From NCBI GenBank assembly GCA_028065725.1, contig JAPTVL010000446.1, forward strand, positions 1 to 64,000: a DNA stretch of 64,000 nucleotides, read 5' to 3'. Below are positions 18,725-30,060 of the stretch, piece after piece (position 1 is the stretch's first letter; every line of letters starts with the position of its first letter). This DNA comes from Betaproteobacteria bacterium. GTDB lineage: Bacteria; Pseudomonadota; Gammaproteobacteria; Burkholderiales; Rhodocyclaceae. Made by a program: the position numbers and the translations under genes. The notes under the pieces were generated by a model. It was not told where the DNA came from and did not search any database. It saw nothing but the letters and a program-made list of their open reading frames with translations.

Positions 18725-20589
18725 AGTGAAAGTTGGTCAACATTCCGGCCGGAGAGCGCGCGCTGCACGCTCTGGTTCATGCGCCGCGCCGCGAATTCGT
18801 TGGTCGCGGCACTCAGCGCCTGCATCGCTTCGTCGATGGCACGGCGATCATCGCCGATGATCACCGCCTGCAATCTGGTCAGAGCCGCGTCGATATGCGC
18901 GCGCTCCAGGGTCGACAGCAGGTTGCCGGCATCCTGCAATGCCGACTGCGTAGCCTCGATCAGGCGCTGCGATTCGACCTGCGCCTCGCGCAGGGCACGG
19001 CGGAAGGCATCGTCGCCGGCATGGCTGAAGCTGTCCTTGAGCATGGCGGCGATTTCGTCGTCGCTCAGGCCATAGGCCGGCTTGACCTCGATGCGCGCCT
19101 CGCGGCCGCTGGTCTGTTCGCGTGCGGTCACCGAAAGCAGGCCGTCGGCATCGACCTGGAAGGTGACGCGGATGCGCGCCGCACCGGCGACCAGGGGCGG
19201 TATGCCGCGCAGCTGAAACTGCGCCAGACTGCGGCAATCGGCCACCAGTTCGCGCTCGCCCTGTACCACGTGAATCGCCATCGCCGTCTGGCCATCCTTG
19301 AAGGTGGTGAATTCCTGGGCACGCGCGATCGGTATCGTGGAATTGCGCGGAATGATCTTCTCGACCAGACCGCCCATGGTCTCCAGCCCCAGCGACAAGG
19401 GAATCACGTCGAGCAGCAGCCAGTCGTCGCCGGCGGCACGGTTGCCGGCCAGCAGGTTGGCCTGGATCGCGGCGCCGAGCGCCACGACCTTCTCGGGATC
19501 CAGATTGTTGAGCGGTTCCTGCTTGAACAGTTCGGCCACCGCATGCTGGATCTGCGGCATGCGCGTCGAACCGCCGACCATGACCACGCCGCGCACATCC
19601 TCGACTGTCAGCCCGGCGTCGCGCAAGGCTTTCCTGGTCGGCGCCAGGGTCTTTTGCACCAGAGTGCGGGTTATCGCGGTGAAAATTTCGGTGGTCAGCG
19701 TCAGATCGACGTATTCGCCGCTGCCGAGCTTGACCGTGATCGGCACCTGGCCATGCTGCGACAGCTGCTCCTTGGCTTCGCGGGCACGCGTCTGCAGCAG
19801 GCGTGCATCCTGCGGCGAAAGCGGCGCCAGGTCGGCCTGCTCGATGATCCAGCAGAAGATGCGGTGATCGAAGTCGTCGCCGCCCAGCGCCGAATCGCCG
19901 CCGGTGGCCATGACCTCGAAGACGCCTTTCGACAGGCGCAGGATGGAAATGTCGAAGGTGCCGCCGCCGAGGTCGAACACCGCATAGATGCCCTCGGCCG
20001 AATTGTCCAGCCCGTAGGCGATGGCGGCAGCCGTCGGTTCGTTGAGCAGGCGCAGCACGTTCAGGCCGGCGAGGCGCGCCGCATCCTTGGTCGCCTGACG
20101 CTGGGCATCGTCGAAGTAGGCCGGGACGGTGATCACGGCGCCGGTGAGTTCGCCGCCCAGCGACGCCTCGGCCCGGTTGCGCACCGTCTTCAGGATCTCG
20201 GCCGAGATCTCGACCGGACTCTTGATGCCGGCAATGGTCTTCAGCTTGACCATGCCCTCCGTATCGACGAAATCGTAGGGCAGGGTTTCGATGTGGGCGA
20301 TGTCGTGCCGGCCGCGGCCCATGAAGCGCTTGACCGAGATGATGGTGTTCTTGGGATCGATCGACTGCCTGGCCTCGGCGCCATGGCCCACCTCGACGCT
20401 ACCGTCGGCGGCATAGGCGACCACGGAGGGCAGCAAGGGCCGCCCCTGCACGTCGTTCAAGACCACACTCATGCCGCTTCTGACGGTCGCAACCAGCGAA
20501 TTGGTGGTGCCGAGGTCGATGCCTACCGCAAGCCGATGCTCATGGGGCGCGGCGGATTCCCCCGGCTCCGCAATTTGAAGAAGTGCCAT
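18721..20589 (-). CDS. hscA: Fe-S cluster chaperone HscA (Hsp70 family)
   Basis: A 622-residue specialised Hsp70. The ATPase domain has [14 protein letters not shown], the phosphate-2 motif [13 protein letters not shown] and [14 protein letters not shown]. The substrate-binding domain follows, with a helical lid. HscA with HscB releases the cluster from IscU. It lacks the GGMP-rich tail of DnaK, as expected. It is 9 bp downstream of hscB. Confidence 0.95.
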   Translation of the reverse strand: MALLQIAEPGESAAPHEHRLAVGIDLGTTNSLVATVRSGMSVVLNDVQGRPLLPSVVAYAADGSVEVGHGAEARQSIDPKNTIISVKRFMGRGRHDIAHIETLPYDFVDTEGMVKLKTIAGIKSPVEISAEILKTVRNRAEASLGGELTGAVITVPAYFDDAQRQATKDAARLAGLNVLRLLNEPTAAAIAYGLDNSAEGIYAVFDLGGGTFDISILRLSKGVFEVMATGGDSALGGDDFDHRIFCWIIEQADLAPLSPQDARLLQTRAREAKEQLSQHGQVPITVKLGSGEYVDLTLTTEIFTAITRTLVQKTLAPTRKALRDAGLTVEDVRGVVMVGGSTRMPQIQHAVAELFKQEPLNNLDPEKVVALGAAIQANLLAGNRAAGDDWLLLDVIPLSLGLETMGGLVEKIIPRNSTIPIARAQEFTTFKDGQTAMAIHVVQGERELVADCRSLAQFQLRGIPPLVAGAARIRVTFQVDADGLLSVTAREQTSGREARIEVKPAYGLSDDEIAAMLKDSFSHAGDDAFRRALREAQVESQRLIEATQSALQDAGNLLSTLERAHIDAALTRLQAVIIGDDRRAIDEAMQALSAATNEFAARRMNQSVQRALSGRNVDQLSL

Positions 20590-20598
20590 ATTTTTCTT

Positions 20599-21141
20599 TT
20601 AAGCAGTGACGGCTTCGAGCGCGTCGTCAATTTCGTTGAGCAGTTTTTCCTGGAACATCAGTTGTCGCACCAGACTGGCTGCGGCGGCGTAATCCCTGGC
20701 GACGTCGATCAATTCGGCGAGCCGCGCATAGTCGTCCCTGATCTCGCGCAACAGGCGCGTGCGGACATCCTCCAAACCCGCTTCGTCGGCCGCGGCACGC
20801 GCCTCCATCACCGCTTCGCGCATTTCCATCTGGCTGATCAGGAACTCCGCCGGCATCGCGGTGTTGCTTTCGATCTGCGGATCATGGCCGAGCAGGCCCA
20901 GCAGATAACGCGCGCGCTTGCCCGGCGACTTCAGGGTCTGGAAGGCCTCATTGACCCGCGTCGCCCACTGCATGGCCAGACGCCGGTCGGCGTCGGTGGC
21001 ATGTGCATGCTTGTCGGGATGCACCTTGGCCTGGACCGCGCGAAAGCAGCTCTCGAGGTTTTCCAGGTCAAGCGACTGAGCACGCGGCAGGCCGAACAAC
21101 GTGAAATGGTCGGCAGCGAAATTCAGGTCGAACGTGGTCAT
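20599..21141 (-). CDS. hscB: J-domain co-chaperone HscB
   Basis: A 180-residue protein with an N-terminal J domain carrying the HPDKHA motif and a C-terminal three-helix domain that binds IscU. It stimulates the HscA ATPase and delivers IscU. There are 21 bp between iscA and hscB. Confidence 0.94.
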   Translation of the reverse strand: MTTFDLNFAADHFTLFGLPRAQSLDLENLESCFRAVQAKVHPDKHAHATDADRRLAMQWATRVNEAFQTLKSPGKRARYLLGLLGHDPQIESNTAMPAEFLISQMEMREAVMEARAAADEAGLEDVRTRLLREIRDDYARLAELIDVARDYAAAASLVRQLMFQEKLLNEIDDALEAVTA

Positions 21142-21162
21142 CGCGAGTCGGTCAGGCGAGCA

Positions 21163-21570
21163 TCAGGTATTGAATGACTCGCCGCAGCCGCAAGCATCCT
21201 TGACGTTCGGATTGTTGAACTTGAAGCCCTCGTTGAGGCCCTCGCGCGCGTAGTCGAGTTCGGTGCCGGCCAGATAGGGCAGGCTCTTCGGATCGACCAG
21301 CACCTTGACGCCGTGGCTGACGAACTGGATGTCCTCCGGATTGGCGGCATCGGCAAATTCAAGTTTGTAGGCCATCCCCGAGCAGCCCGAGGTGCGCACG
21401 CCGAGACGAATGCCGACGCCCTTGCCGCGCTTGGCGATGAACTTGGCAATGTGGTCCGCAGCGCGCTCGCTGAGGGTGACCGGGCTGGCGCCCTGCCCGC
21501 CCTGCCAGCCTGCCGGCGGGGTATCGGGAATGACATTCGAATCAGTGGCGGCGGTGGTACAGGCACTCAT
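21163..21570 (-). CDS. iscA: A-type Fe-S carrier IscA, with N-terminal extension
   Basis: A 135-residue A-type carrier with the three conserved cysteines: Cys in [10 protein letters not shown] and the pair in DACGCGESF. About 28 residues precede the domain start ([11 protein letters not shown]), more than usual for IscA (~107 residues). The extension is Thr/Ala/Pro-rich and probably disordered. It starts 2 bp after the iscU stop. The family transfers clusters to apo-proteins. Confidence 0.88.
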   Translation of the reverse strand: MSACTTAATDSNVIPDTPPAGWQGGQGASPVTLSERAADHIAKFIAKRGKGVGIRLGVRTSGCSGMAYKLEFADAANPEDIQFVSHGVKVLVDPKSLPYLAGTELDYAREGLNEGFKFNNPNVKDACGCGESFNT

Positions 21571-21572
21571 GT

Positions 21573-21956
21573 TCAGGCTCCCTGTTTCTTCTTGTAGTCG
21601 GCCACGGCGGCCTTGATCGCATCCTCGGCCAGGATCGAGCAGTGGATCTTGACCGGCGGCAGCGCCAGTTCTTCGGCGATCTGGGTGTTCTTGATGTCCA
21701 GCGCCTGGTCCAGCGTCTTGCCCTTGACCCACTCGGTCACCAGCGAGGACGAGGCGATTGCCGAGCCGCAGCCGTAGGTCTTGAATTTGGCGTCTTCGAT
21801 GATGCCGTCCTTGCCGACCTTGATCTGCAGCTTCATGACGTCACCGCAGGCCGGTGCACCGACCATGCCGGTGGCGACGCCTTCGTCGTCCTTGGCAAAG
21901 GAACCGACGTTACGTGGATTCTCGTAGTGATCCAGTACTTTTTCGCTGTATGCCAT
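21573..21956 (-). CDS. iscU: Fe-S scaffold protein IscU
   Basis: A 127-residue scaffold with the three cluster cysteines ([27 protein letters not shown]) and the LPPVK segment recognised by HscA. It is 10 bp downstream of iscS. Confidence 0.96.
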   Translation of the reverse strand: MAYSEKVLDHYENPRNVGSFAKDDEGVATGMVGAPACGDVMKLQIKVGKDGIIEDAKFKTYGCGSAIASSSLVTEWVKGKTLDQALDIKNTQIAEELALPPVKIHCSILAEDAIKAAVADYKKKQGA

Positions 21957-21966
21957 GATGGTTTCC

Positions 21967-23190
21967 TCAGTGTGCAGCCCATTGAACGGAGTTCAAATCG
22001 ACGCCGTCCTTGTACATTTCCCAAAGCGGGGAAAGTTCGCGCAGCTTGCCCAGCTTGTCGTGCAGCAGCTTGATGGTGAAATCGATATCTTCCTGGGTCG
22101 TGAAACGGCCCAGCGTGAAGCGGATCGAGCTGTGCGCCAGTTCGTCGGAACGCCCCAGCGAGCGCAGCACATAGGACGGCTCGAGGCTGGCCGAGGTGCA
22201 GGCCGAACCGCTCGACACGGCGATGTCCTTGACCGCCATGATCAGCGACTCGCCTTCGACGAAATTGAAACTGACGTTCAGGTTGTGCGGCACGCGCTGC
22301 TCGATGTCGCCATTGATGTAGGTTTCCTCGATATCCATCAGGCCCTTGAGCAGCCTGTCGCGCAGCATGCGGATGCGCTCGTTCTCGACGGCCATTTCGA
22401 CGCGCGCCAGACGGAAGCATTCGCCCATGCCGATGATCTGGTGCGTTGCCAGCGTGCCGGAACGCATGCCGCGCTCGTGGCCGCCACCGTGCATCTGCGC
22501 TTCCAGGCGGATGCGCGGCTTGCGCCTGACGTACAGCGCACCGATGCCCTTGGGGCCATAAGTCTTGTGCGCGCAGAAGGACATCAGGTCGACCTTCAGC
22601 TTGGAGAGATCAATCGGCATCTTGCCGGTGGCCTGCGCCGCATCGACGTGGAAGATCACGCCCTTTTCGCGGCAGATTTCGCCGATCTCGGCGATCGGCT
22701 GGATCACGCCGATTTCATTATTCACCGCCATCACCGACGCCACTACGGTGTCGGGTCGCAAGGCCGCCTTGAACTGCTCGACGGTGATCAGGCCGTTTTC
22801 CTGCGGCACCAGATAGGTCGCTTCGAAACCCTGGCGCTCGAGTTCCTTGACGGTATCCAGCACCGCCTTGTGCTCGGTCGACACCGTGATGATGTGCTTG
22901 CCCTTGGTGGCCGCATAGAAATGCGCCGCACCCTTGATCGCCAGGTTGTTGGATTCCGTGGCACCCGAGGTCCAGATGATTTCCTTGGCGTCCGCGCCGA
23001 CCAGCAGGGCGACTTCTTCGCGCGCTTCCTCGACGGCCTTCTCGGCTTCCCAGCCATAGGCATGGGAACGCGAGGCGGGGTTGCCGAAATGCTCGGTCAG
23101 CCAGGGAATCATCTTCGCCGCGACGCGCGGATCGACCGGCGTCGTTGCGGAGTAGTCGAGGTACACCGGCAGTTTCATGCCTGAATTCAT
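21967..23190 (-). CDS. iscS: Cysteine desulfurase IscS
   Basis: A 407-residue PLP enzyme with the pyridoxal lysine in [10 protein letters not shown] (near residue 208) and the catalytic cysteine in [13 protein letters not shown] (near 330). It releases sulfur from cysteine for Fe-S clusters, tRNA thiolation and FdhD. The ATG at 23190 is taken; an ATG four codons later ([10 protein letters not shown]) is also possible. It is directly preceded by a second desulfurase gene. Confidence 0.94.
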   Translation of the reverse strand: MNSGMKLPVYLDYSATTPVDPRVAAKMIPWLTEHFGNPASRSHAYGWEAEKAVEEAREEVALLVGADAKEIIWTSGATESNNLAIKGAAHFYAATKGKHIITVSTEHKAVLDTVKELERQGFEATYLVPQENGLITVEQFKAALRPDTVVASVMAVNNEIGVIQPIAEIGEICREKGVIFHVDAAQATGKMPIDLSKLKVDLMSFCAHKTYGPKGIGALYVRRKPRIRLEAQMHGGGHERGMRSGTLATHQIIGMGECFRLARVEMAVENERIRMLRDRLLKGLMDIEETYINGDIEQRVPHNLNVSFNFVEGESLIMAVKDIAVSSGSACTSASLEPSYVLRSLGRSDELAHSSIRFTLGRFTTQEDIDFTIKLLHDKLGKLRELSPLWEMYKDGVDLNSVQWAAH

Positions 23191-23206
23191 TACCAATTTC
23201 TCCAGT

Positions 23207-24364
23207 TCAGCTTGTCAGGGCGGTCAGGCCCTTGAGTTGCAAGATTGTAGTATTCAATGCCGCAAGAAAATCACGCACCTGCGCCACCGTATTGTCGACG
23301 CCAAAGCTCACCCGCACGGCCCCGCGCGCGAGCCGCGCTTCGATGCCCATCGCCAGCAGCACATGCGAGGGTTCCGGATTGGCGCTGGAACAGGCCGCCC
23401 CGGCGGCCACCGCGAAACCGGCGCGATCCAGCTTGCCCACCAGGGTTTCGCCGTCCAGGTCGGCAAAGGCGAAATAGCTGGTGTTCGGCAGGCGCTCTGC
23501 TGCTGCTGCAAAAATCGTCGCACCCTGCGCCACGAGGCCCGCTTCCAGTTCGCTGCGCAAGGCCGCGAGTCGTCTGCCGTGCTCGTTGAGCCGGGTCGCG
23601 GCCAGTTCGGCGGCGAGGCCGAAGCCGACAATCGCGGCGACGTTTTCCGTGCCGGAACGCAGGCCGCGTTCATGACCGCCGCCGGCAATCAGCGGCTGCA
23701 GTTCGACGCGTTTATCGACCACCAGCGCACCCGCCCCTTTCGGCCCGCCCAGCTTGTGTGCCGAGAGCGTCAGAGCATGCACGCCGGCGCTGTTCAGGGT
23801 CCGGAAATCCAGCGGCAACTTGCCGAAGGCCTGCACCGCGTCGACATGGAACCAGGCCCGCGAGGGTTTGGCCTGCGCCGCAAGGGCAGCCACATCCTGC
23901 ACCGCACCTGTCTCGTTATTGGCCAGCATGACCGAAAACAGCGCCGGCTTCGCGTCGAGCGCCGCCTGAAAGTCGGCGCTGGCGACACGGCAATTCGCAT
24001 CGACGGCAATCTCGCGCAAGGTCCAGCCGGCGCGCTGCAACTGCTTCGCCGGCTCGCGCACGCAGGGATGTTCGATGGCCGAGATGGCCACGATGCCCGG
24101 CGCCAGGCTTGCCGCGGCGCCCTTGATGAACAGGTTGTTGGCCTCGGAGCCGCCGCTGGTAAATACCACCTCGGTCGGATGAGCACCGGCCGCACAGGCC
24201 ACCCGCTGCCGCGCCTCGTCGATCGCACGCCGCGCCGCACGGCCGTATTCATGGCGGCTGGAGGCGTTGCCATACTGCTCGCGCAGGTAAGGCAGCATGC
24301 CTTCCAGCACGCCAGGATCGAGCGGCGTGGTGGCGTTGTGATCGAAGTAGACCGGGGCGAACAT
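23207..24364 (-). CDS. Second cysteine desulfurase (NifS/IscS-like)
   Basis: A 385-residue class-V aminotransferase, clearly a paralogue of the adjacent IscS but only moderately similar. It opens with [15 protein letters not shown]. The PLP lysine is in [11 protein letters not shown] and the catalytic Cys in [13 protein letters not shown], so it should be active. It is closer to NifS-type enzymes than to IscS. It sits between iscR and iscS with short gaps (18 and 16 bp), so it is part of the IscR-controlled operon. One dispersed 25-bp motif lies within it. Confidence 0.85.
   Translation of the reverse strand: MFAPVYFDHNATTPLDPGVLEGMLPYLREQYGNASSRHEYGRAARRAIDEARQRVACAAGAHPTEVVFTSGGSEANNLFIKGAAASLAPGIVAISAIEHPCVREPAKQLQRAGWTLREIAVDANCRVASADFQAALDAKPALFSVMLANNETGAVQDVAALAAQAKPSRAWFHVDAVQAFGKLPLDFRTLNSAGVHALTLSAHKLGGPKGAGALVVDKRVELQPLIAGGGHERGLRSGTENVAAIVGFGLAAELAATRLNEHGRRLAALRSELEAGLVAQGATIFAAAAERLPNTSYFAFADLDGETLVGKLDRAGFAVAAGAACSSANPEPSHVLLAMGIEARLARGAVRVSFGVDNTVAQVRDFLAALNTTILQLKGLTALTS
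23969..23991 (+). repeat. Dispersed 25-bp motif (inside the second desulfurase gene)
   Basis: AAAGTCGGCGCTGGCGACAC then GGC, on the strand opposite the gene. It codes VASADF in the protein. Confidence 0.6.
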
Positions 24365-24382
24365 GGCAATTCCGCTATGCGA

Positions 24383-24877
24383 TCAGGCGGCCACAAGTTC
24401 CTCGGCCGGGCGGCGGACGCGACGCATGGGCCGCTCGTCATGCAGCACGGAGGCACTGACGCCGGCGCGCTCCTGCTGCTGGGCTACCAGTTCAGCGAGG
24501 GTGACGGAACTCAGGTACTCGAACATTTTCACGTTGAGGCTGGTCCACAGCTCGTGGGTCATGCAGGGGCGCAGGTCCTCGGCGCAATTGCCCTTGCCGC
24601 CACAGTTGGTCGCGTCGAGCGACTCGTCGACCGCGTGAATGATGTCGGCCACCGATACGGCTTCCAGCGGCTTGGCCAGGCAATAGCCGCCGCCCGGGCC
24701 GCGTACGCTCGACACCAGTTCGCGACGCCGCAGTTTGCCGAACAGCTGCTCAAGATAGGAAAGCGAAATCCTCTGCCGCTCGCTGATGCCAGCCAGGGTT
24801 ACCGGGCCGGTATGCTCGCGCAGGGCAAGGTCGATCATCGCAGTAACGGCAAAACGTCCTTTGGTCGTCAGTCTCAT
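24383..24877 (-). CDS. iscR: Fe-S cluster-sensing regulator IscR
   Basis: A 164-residue Rrf2-family repressor: winged helix ([28 protein letters not shown]) and the [2Fe-2S] ligand set C-x5-C-x6-C ([15 protein letters not shown]). It represses its own operon when cluster supply is sufficient. The C-terminal tail is Arg-rich. Tandem IscR-like boxes lie directly upstream. Confidence 0.94.
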   Translation of the reverse strand: MRLTTKGRFAVTAMIDLALREHTGPVTLAGISERQRISLSYLEQLFGKLRRRELVSSVRGPGGGYCLAKPLEAVSVADIIHAVDESLDATNCGGKGNCAEDLRPCMTHELWTSLNVKMFEYLSSVTLAELVAQQQERAGVSASVLHDERPMRRVRRPAEELVAA

Positions 24878-24923
24878 TTGAAATCTCCATCGGGGAATTA
24901 CGTTCGGGAAACGCCTCGGAAAA

Positions 24924-24975
24924 TAATACCTGAGCGTTTGTATCGACTATATGGTATCCCGAGCGTTTTAGTCAA
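24924..24975 (-). promoter_or_regulatory. isc operon promoter with two tandem IscR-like boxes
   Basis: On the minus strand TTGACT (24970-24975), 18-bp spacer, TATAGT (24946-24951). Two related boxes, AAAACGCTCGGGATACC and CAAACGCTCAGGTATTA, lie about 30 bp apart. They resemble the ACTCGGG core of IscR type-1 sites. The first sits in the spacer and the second downstream of the -10, as expected for autorepression. The -35 overlaps the cysE stop codon region. Confidence 0.6.
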
Positions 24976-25732
24976 CTATCTTCGACAGGTAATTCGGATC
25001 GAACTTGTCGGCCGTCGCCACGTCGTCTTCAAGCGATACCCCTGACTTTGCCATGGTTTTCAGCAAGGCCTCGATGCGCCGGTCGGTTTCCACCGCGTGA
25101 TCGAGCAGGCCGTGAATCGCCTGGGCCAGCGGATCATCCTCGGCACGCGTCACGGCATAGGCGGAGAAGCCCATCTGGCCGGCCTTGACCTCGCGATCGA
25201 TCTCGCTGCGGTCCTCGATGATGCGCGCCGGAATGCCCACCGCCGTCGCACCCGGCGGCACGTCGCGCACCACCACGGCATTCGAACCGACCTTGGCACC
25301 CGGACCCAGCGTGATCGGGCCCAGCACCTTGGCCCCGGCGCCGATCACCACGCCGCGCTGCAGCGTCGGGTGCCGCTTGCCCTTGCTCCACGAGGTGCCG
25401 CCCAAGGTCACGCCGTGATACAGCGTGCACTCGTCCTCGATCACCGCTGTCTCGCCGATAACCACACCCATGCCATGGTCGATGAACACGCGGCGGCCGA
25501 TGGTGGCGCCGGGATGGATCTCGATGCCGGTGATCCAGCGCGTGAAATGCGACAGGAAGCGCGCCAGCCAGCGCAGGCGCGCAGTCCACAGCCAGTGTGC
25601 AAGCCGATGCAGGGTCAGGGCGTGAAAACCCGGATAGCAGGTCAAGACCTCCCACGTCGAACGGGCGGCAGGATCGCGTTCGAAAACGCAGGAAATATCT
25701 TCACGCAGGCGGGAGAACATCGATTGATCCAT
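24968..25732 (-). CDS. cysE: Serine O-acetyltransferase CysE
   Basis: A 254-residue acetyltransferase with an N-terminal helical domain and a left-handed beta-helix of hexapeptide repeats ([33 protein letters not shown]). The catalytic residues lie in [12 protein letters not shown] and HGVTLGG. It makes O-acetylserine, the carbon skeleton of cysteine, the sulfur donor used by the desulfurases downstream. A charged C-terminal tail extends past the core. The start 25732 could instead be four codons later. Confidence 0.92.
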   Translation of the reverse strand: MDQSMFSRLREDISCVFERDPAARSTWEVLTCYPGFHALTLHRLAHWLWTARLRWLARFLSHFTRWITGIEIHPGATIGRRVFIDHGMGVVIGETAVIEDECTLYHGVTLGGTSWSKGKRHPTLQRGVVIGAGAKVLGPITLGPGAKVGSNAVVVRDVPPGATAVGIPARIIEDRSEIDREVKAGQMGFSAYAVTRAEDDPLAQAIHGLLDHAVETDRRIEALLKTMAKSGVSLEDDVATADKFDPNYLSKIVD

Positions 25733-25790
25733 TAGTACTTTCTGAAATGGTAGAAATCCCGAGCACCGGGGTCAAGCATTTATTTGCAAC

Positions 25791-26588
25791 TCACTGTTCG
25801 CTGCCCCGCCCGGACTTCCTGCTTCCTGTTGCAGTTGGGCATGACGCGGCCTTTTCCAATGCCGCGAACAGTCCGCGCAGGATGGCGACCTCTTCCTTTT
25901 CCGGCACGGCGCGTGACAACATGCGCCGCAAACGCAAAATGAGCCGTTTCGGACTTGCCGGGTCGAGGAACTCGCTGGAAATCGCCGCGCGTTCGATATG
26001 CCTGATCAAACCTTCGACTTCGTCGTGACTGGCGAGATCCCCGGCGCCCGACACCGCCGGCGGCTGGCCGGGATCGAGCGCGGCGAGGCGCAGTTCGTAG
26101 CACATCACCTGCACCGCCGCCGCAAGATTCAGCGAACTGAACTCCGCGCTGACCGGAATCATCGCCCAGCGCCGGCACTGTCCCAATTCCTCGTTGGACA
26201 GCCCGGAGGTTTCGTTGCCGAACACCAGCGCCACATCGCCGCTTGTCGCCATGGACACCAGTTCCGCCGCGGCGTCGCGCGCCCACAGCGCGGGCGTCGC
26301 CAGCTCGCGGCGGCGGGCGGTCATGGCCACCGCCAGCACGGTACCGGACAGGGCTTCCGGCAGGGAGGAAACCACCTCGGCCTGCACCAGCAGATCGGTG
26401 GCGCCGGCCGCCATGGCATCGGCCTGGGCGTCGGGAAAGGCTTTCGGATTGACCAGCACCAGGTGCGACAAACCCATGGTCTTCATCGCCCGCGCCGCCG
26501 CGCCGATGTTGCCCGGGTGGCTCGGATGGGAAAGCACTACGCGAATACGGTCGAGGACGGCGGGAGCAGGCGATGGCGTGGTGTTCAT
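25791..26588 (-). CDS. trmJ: tRNA (cytidine/uridine-2'-O-)-methyltransferase TrmJ
   Basis: A 265-residue SPOUT methyltransferase with the three motifs: SHPSHPGNIGAAARAMK, LVFGNETSGLSNEEL and the knot-forming IPVSAEFSSLNLAAAV. It 2'-O-methylates position 32 of several tRNAs. The gene order trmJ-cysE-iscR is common in Proteobacteria. It is divergent from suhB with a 75-bp gap. Confidence 0.9.
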   Translation of the reverse strand: MNTTPSPAPAVLDRIRVVLSHPSHPGNIGAAARAMKTMGLSHLVLVNPKAFPDAQADAMAAGATDLLVQAEVVSSLPEALSGTVLAVAMTARRRELATPALWARDAAAELVSMATSGDVALVFGNETSGLSNEELGQCRRWAMIPVSAEFSSLNLAAAVQVMCYELRLAALDPGQPPAVSGAGDLASHDEVEGLIRHIERAAISSEFLDPASPKRLILRLRRMLSRAVPEKEEVAILRGLFAALEKAASCPTATGSRKSGRGSEQ

Positions 26589-26663
26589 TTATGTCCCGGG
26601 ATAGAATTGCGCACTTCGCGCGCTGTTAGCGCCCATCTTTGGCTTGCCCCGCCTTAAAAATCC

Positions 26664-27470
26664 ATGCATCCCACGCTGAACATAGCCGTCAAAGCCGCGC
26701 GCCGCGCCGGCCAGATCATCAACCGCGCCAGCCTGGACGTCGACAAGCTCAGGATCGACGTCAAGCAGCAAAGCGATTACGTAACGGAAGTCGATCGCGC
26801 CGCGGAAGCCGCGATCCTCGATGTCCTGCGCGAGGCCTATCCGAGCCATGGAATTTTAGCAGAGGAGTCCGGCCTGGCCGGCACCCGCGCCGACAGCGAA
26901 TACCAGTGGATCATCGATCCGCTCGACGGCACCACCAACTTCATCCACGGCGTGCCGCAATACGCGATTTCGATCGGCCTCGCGCACAAGGGCGTCATGA
27001 CGCAAGCCGTGGTGTATGACCCTAACCGCAATGAAATCTTCACCGCCAGCAAGGGCGGCGGCGCCTTCGTCAACGAGAAGCGCATCCGCGTCGCCAAGCG
27101 CGCCAAGCTCGACGAGGCGCTGATCGGCACCGGCTTTCCGTATCGCATGTTCGACCACATCGACACCTACCTGGCGATCTTCCGTGACGTCGCACAAAAG
27201 ACCGCCGGCATGCGCCGCCCCGGTGCGGCATCGCTGGACTTGGCCTGGGTCGCCTGCGGCCGCATGGACGGCTTCTGGGAACTCGGCCTCTCGCCTTGGG
27301 ACATGGCCGCCGGCAGCCTGCTGATCACCGAAGCCGGCGGCCTGGTCGGCGACTTGTCGGGCGAAGCCAACTACATGAAGACCGGCAACATCATCGGCGG
27401 CAACCCCAAAATCTTCGCCCAGCTGCTGCAGCTCATCAGCCCGCATCTGAGCGAAAAACTCAGGGCGTAA
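26664..27470 (+). CDS. suhB: Inositol-1-monophosphatase SuhB
   Basis: A 268-residue lithium-sensitive phosphatase with [17 protein letters not shown] and [17 protein letters not shown], the metal-binding motifs of IMPases. SuhB also joins the rRNA antitermination complex. Full length, followed after 10 bp by mutS. Confidence 0.93.
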   Translation: MHPTLNIAVKAARRAGQIINRASLDVDKLRIDVKQQSDYVTEVDRAAEAAILDVLREAYPSHGILAEESGLAGTRADSEYQWIIDPLDGTTNFIHGVPQYAISIGLAHKGVMTQAVVYDPNRNEIFTASKGGGAFVNEKRIRVAKRAKLDEALIGTGFPYRMFDHIDTYLAIFRDVAQKTAGMRRPGAASLDLAWVACGRMDGFWELGLSPWDMAAGSLLITEAGGLVGDLSGEANYMKTGNIIGGNPKIFAQLLQLISPHLSEKLRA

Positions 27471-27480
27471 GCCGAGCCCG

Positions 27481-30060
27481 ATGTCGGCCGCCATGACGGC
27501 CGCCGAACTGGCGGCCCACACCCCCGTCATGCAGCAATGGCTGCGCGCCAAAGCGGAGCATGCCGACAAGCTGCTGTTCTTCCGCATGGGGGATTTCTAC
27601 GAGCTGTTCTACGAGGATGCCGAGCGCGCCGCGCGCCTGCTCGACATCACGCTGACCGCGCGCGGCCAGTCGGCCGGCAAGCCGATCCCGATGGCCGGCA
27701 TTCCCTACCACGCCGCCGACGGCTACCTGGCCAAACTGGTCAAGCTCGGTGTCTCGGTGGCGATCTGCGAGCAGATCGGCGACCCGGCGCTGGCCAAAGG
27801 GCCGGTGGAGCGCGCCGTGACGCGCATCGTCACGCCCGGCACACTGACCGACGCCAACCTGCTCGACGACCGCAACGACAGCCTGCTGCTGGCGCTGACG
27901 ATTAACCGTCAGCGCGCTGGAGTGGCCTGGCTCAATCTCGCCAACGGCGACCTGCGCCTGCTGGAAACCTCGCTCGACGCCCTGCCCGCCCACTTCGAGC
28001 GCCTGCGCCCGGCCGAGCTGCTGCTGCCCGACGCGCTGCGCAGCGGCGTGCCGGAAAATCGCGCCGTCGCCCAGCACCTGCCGGACTGGCATTTCGACGC
28101 ACGCGCCGCGGCCAATGCGCTGGCCGAACACTTCGGCACCCGCGACCTGGCCGGCTTCGGCGTGCATGACGAAGAACTCGGGCTGGCCGCCGCCGGCGCG
28201 CTCTACCGCTATGCCCAGGCCACACAGCTGCAGGCGCTGGCCCACGTCACGCAACTGACCGTAGAACACGAAGGCAGCTACCTGCGGCTCGACGCTGCGA
28301 CCCGGCGCAACCTGGAAATCTCCGAAACCCTGCGCGGCGAAGCAGCCCCGACCCTGCTCTCCCTGCTCGACAGCTGCGCCACCAGCATGGGCTCGCGCTG
28401 GCTGCGCCACTGCCTGCACCACCCGCTGACCGAACGCAGCATCCCGCGCGCGCGGCACGAAGCCGTCGCGGCGCTGGTCGGCGATGCCGGCAACGGTCCG
28501 TTCGCCGCGCTGGCGAAGGCGCTGTCCGGCTTTGCCGACATCGACCGCATCGCCGCGCGCATCGCCCTGAAGAGCGCCCGTCCGCGCGACCTGTCTGCGT
28601 TGCGCGACAGCCTCGCACGTCTCGACGACATTCGCTCAAAAGTCGGCGCTGGCGATACGGCGCCGCGACTCGCCGAACTCGCTGCGGCGCTGAGCACGCC
28701 GCAGGCTTGCGTCAGCCTGCTGACCGAGGCCGTGGCGCTGGAACCCGCCGCGCTGATCCGCGAAGGCGGCGTCATCGCCGCGGGCTACAACGCCGATCTC
28801 GACGAACTGCGGGCGATCCAGCACAACTGTGGCGCCTTCCTGATCGAGCTCGAAGCGCGCGAACGCGAGCGCAGCGGCATCAGTAATCTCAAGGTCGAGT
28901 ACAACAAGGTGCATGGCTTCTACATCGAAGTCACCCATGCCAACGCCGAGAAGATTCCCGAGGATTACCGCCGCCGCCAGACCCTGAAGAATGCCGAGCG
29001 CTACATCACGCCCGAACTCAAGAGCTTCGAGGACAAGGCGCTGTCGGCCAACGAGCGCGCGCTGGCGCTGGAAAAGCAGCTGTGGGACGAACTGCTCGGC
29101 GCGCTGATGATCCACATTCCGCTCCTGCAGCGCATCGCCCGTGCCATCGCCGAACTCGACGGCCTCGCCGCCTTCGCCACCGCTGCCGTGCGTCACGACT
29201 ACCGCCAGCCGGAGTTCTGTAACGAAGCCGCGATCGAGATCGAGGGCGGCCGCCACCCCGTGGTGGAACGGCAGATCGACAGCTTTATTGCCAACGACAC
29301 GCGCCTCTCGCCGGCGCGCCGCATGCTGCTGATCACCGGCCCCAACATGGGCGGCAAATCGACCTACATGCGCCAGGCCGCGCTGATCGTATTGCTGGCC
29401 CACTGCGGCAGCTTCGTGCCCGCGGCGCGCTGCCGGCTTGGGCCGATCGACGCGATCTACACGCGCATCGGCGCCTCGGACGACCTCGCCTCCGGGCGCT
29501 CCACCTTCATGGTCGAGATGACCGAAGCCGCCGCCATTCTGAACAGCGCAACGGAACGATCGCTGGTGCTGATGGACGAAATCGGCCGCGGCACCTCGAC
29601 TTTCGACGGCGTCGCGCTGGCCTTCGCCATCGCCCGCCACCTGATCGAGAAGAACCGCGCCTGGACCCTGTTCTCGACCCACTATTTCGAGCTGACGCGG
29701 CTGGCGCAGGATTACCCGGTCTGCGCCAACGTGCATCTCGACGCCGTCGAGCACGGCCACAAGATCGTGTTCCTGCATGCCGTCGAGGAAGGCCCGGCCT
29801 CGCAAAGCTATGGCGTGCAGGTGGCCGCGCTGGCCGGCATGCCCTCGGCCGTGGTGCGCGAAGCACGGCGCCGGCTGACGCTGCTGGAAAATCGCGAGGT
29901 TGGCTCGCTGACCCAGCCCGACCTGTTCGCCAGCGCACCGCCGCTGCCCGAGCCGCCGCATCCGGCACTCGACGCTCTGCGCGACGTCAATCCCGACGAA
30001 TTGAGTCCGCGCGAAGCGCTGGAAAAGCTCTATCAGTTGCACAAGCTGGCCAGGTCGTGA
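27481..30060 (+). CDS. mutS: DNA mismatch repair protein MutS
   Basis: An 859-residue MutS1. The mismatch-reading Phe-x-Glu is present ([12 protein letters not shown]), the Walker [12 protein letters not shown] is near residue 620 and the Walker B/signature [12 protein letters not shown] near 700. The end, [14 protein letters not shown], is the dimerisation/tetramerisation tail. It recognises mismatches and recruits MutL. A copy of the dispersed 25-bp motif lies in the lever/connector region (coding SKVGAGDTA) without an obvious length change against E. coli MutS. Confidence 0.95.
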   Translation: MSAAMTAAELAAHTPVMQQWLRAKAEHADKLLFFRMGDFYELFYEDAERAARLLDITLTARGQSAGKPIPMAGIPYHAADGYLAKLVKLGVSVAICEQIGDPALAKGPVERAVTRIVTPGTLTDANLLDDRNDSLLLALTINRQRAGVAWLNLANGDLRLLETSLDALPAHFERLRPAELLLPDALRSGVPENRAVAQHLPDWHFDARAAANALAEHFGTRDLAGFGVHDEELGLAAAGALYRYAQATQLQALAHVTQLTVEHEGSYLRLDAATRRNLEISETLRGEAAPTLLSLLDSCATSMGSRWLRHCLHHPLTERSIPRARHEAVAALVGDAGNGPFAALAKALSGFADIDRIAARIALKSARPRDLSALRDSLARLDDIRSKVGAGDTAPRLAELAAALSTPQACVSLLTEAVALEPAALIREGGVIAAGYNADLDELRAIQHNCGAFLIELEARERERSGISNLKVEYNKVHGFYIEVTHANAEKIPEDYRRRQTLKNAERYITPELKSFEDKALSANERALALEKQLWDELLGALMIHIPLLQRIARAIAELDGLAAFATAAVRHDYRQPEFCNEAAIEIEGGRHPVVERQIDSFIANDTRLSPARRMLLITGPNMGGKSTYMRQAALIVLLAHCGSFVPAARCRLGPIDAIYTRIGASDDLASGRSTFMVEMTEAAAILNSATERSLVLMDEIGRGTSTFDGVALAFAIARHLIEKNRAWTLFSTHYFELTRLAQDYPVCANVHLDAVEHGHKIVFLHAVEEGPASQSYGVQVAALAGMPSAVVREARRRLTLLENREVGSLTQPDLFASAPPLPEPPHPALDALRDVNPDELSPREALEKLYQLHKLARS
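28639..28663 (+). repeat. Dispersed 25-bp motif (inside mutS)
   Basis: AAAGTCGGCGCTGGCGATAC then GGCGC, same strand as the gene; one of the closest copies to the consensus. Confidence 0.6.

Noticed and set aside
18733..21177. Plus-strand open frame (814 codons) opposite hscA and hscB
   Set aside because: Antisense shadow; the opposite strand has complete chaperone genes.
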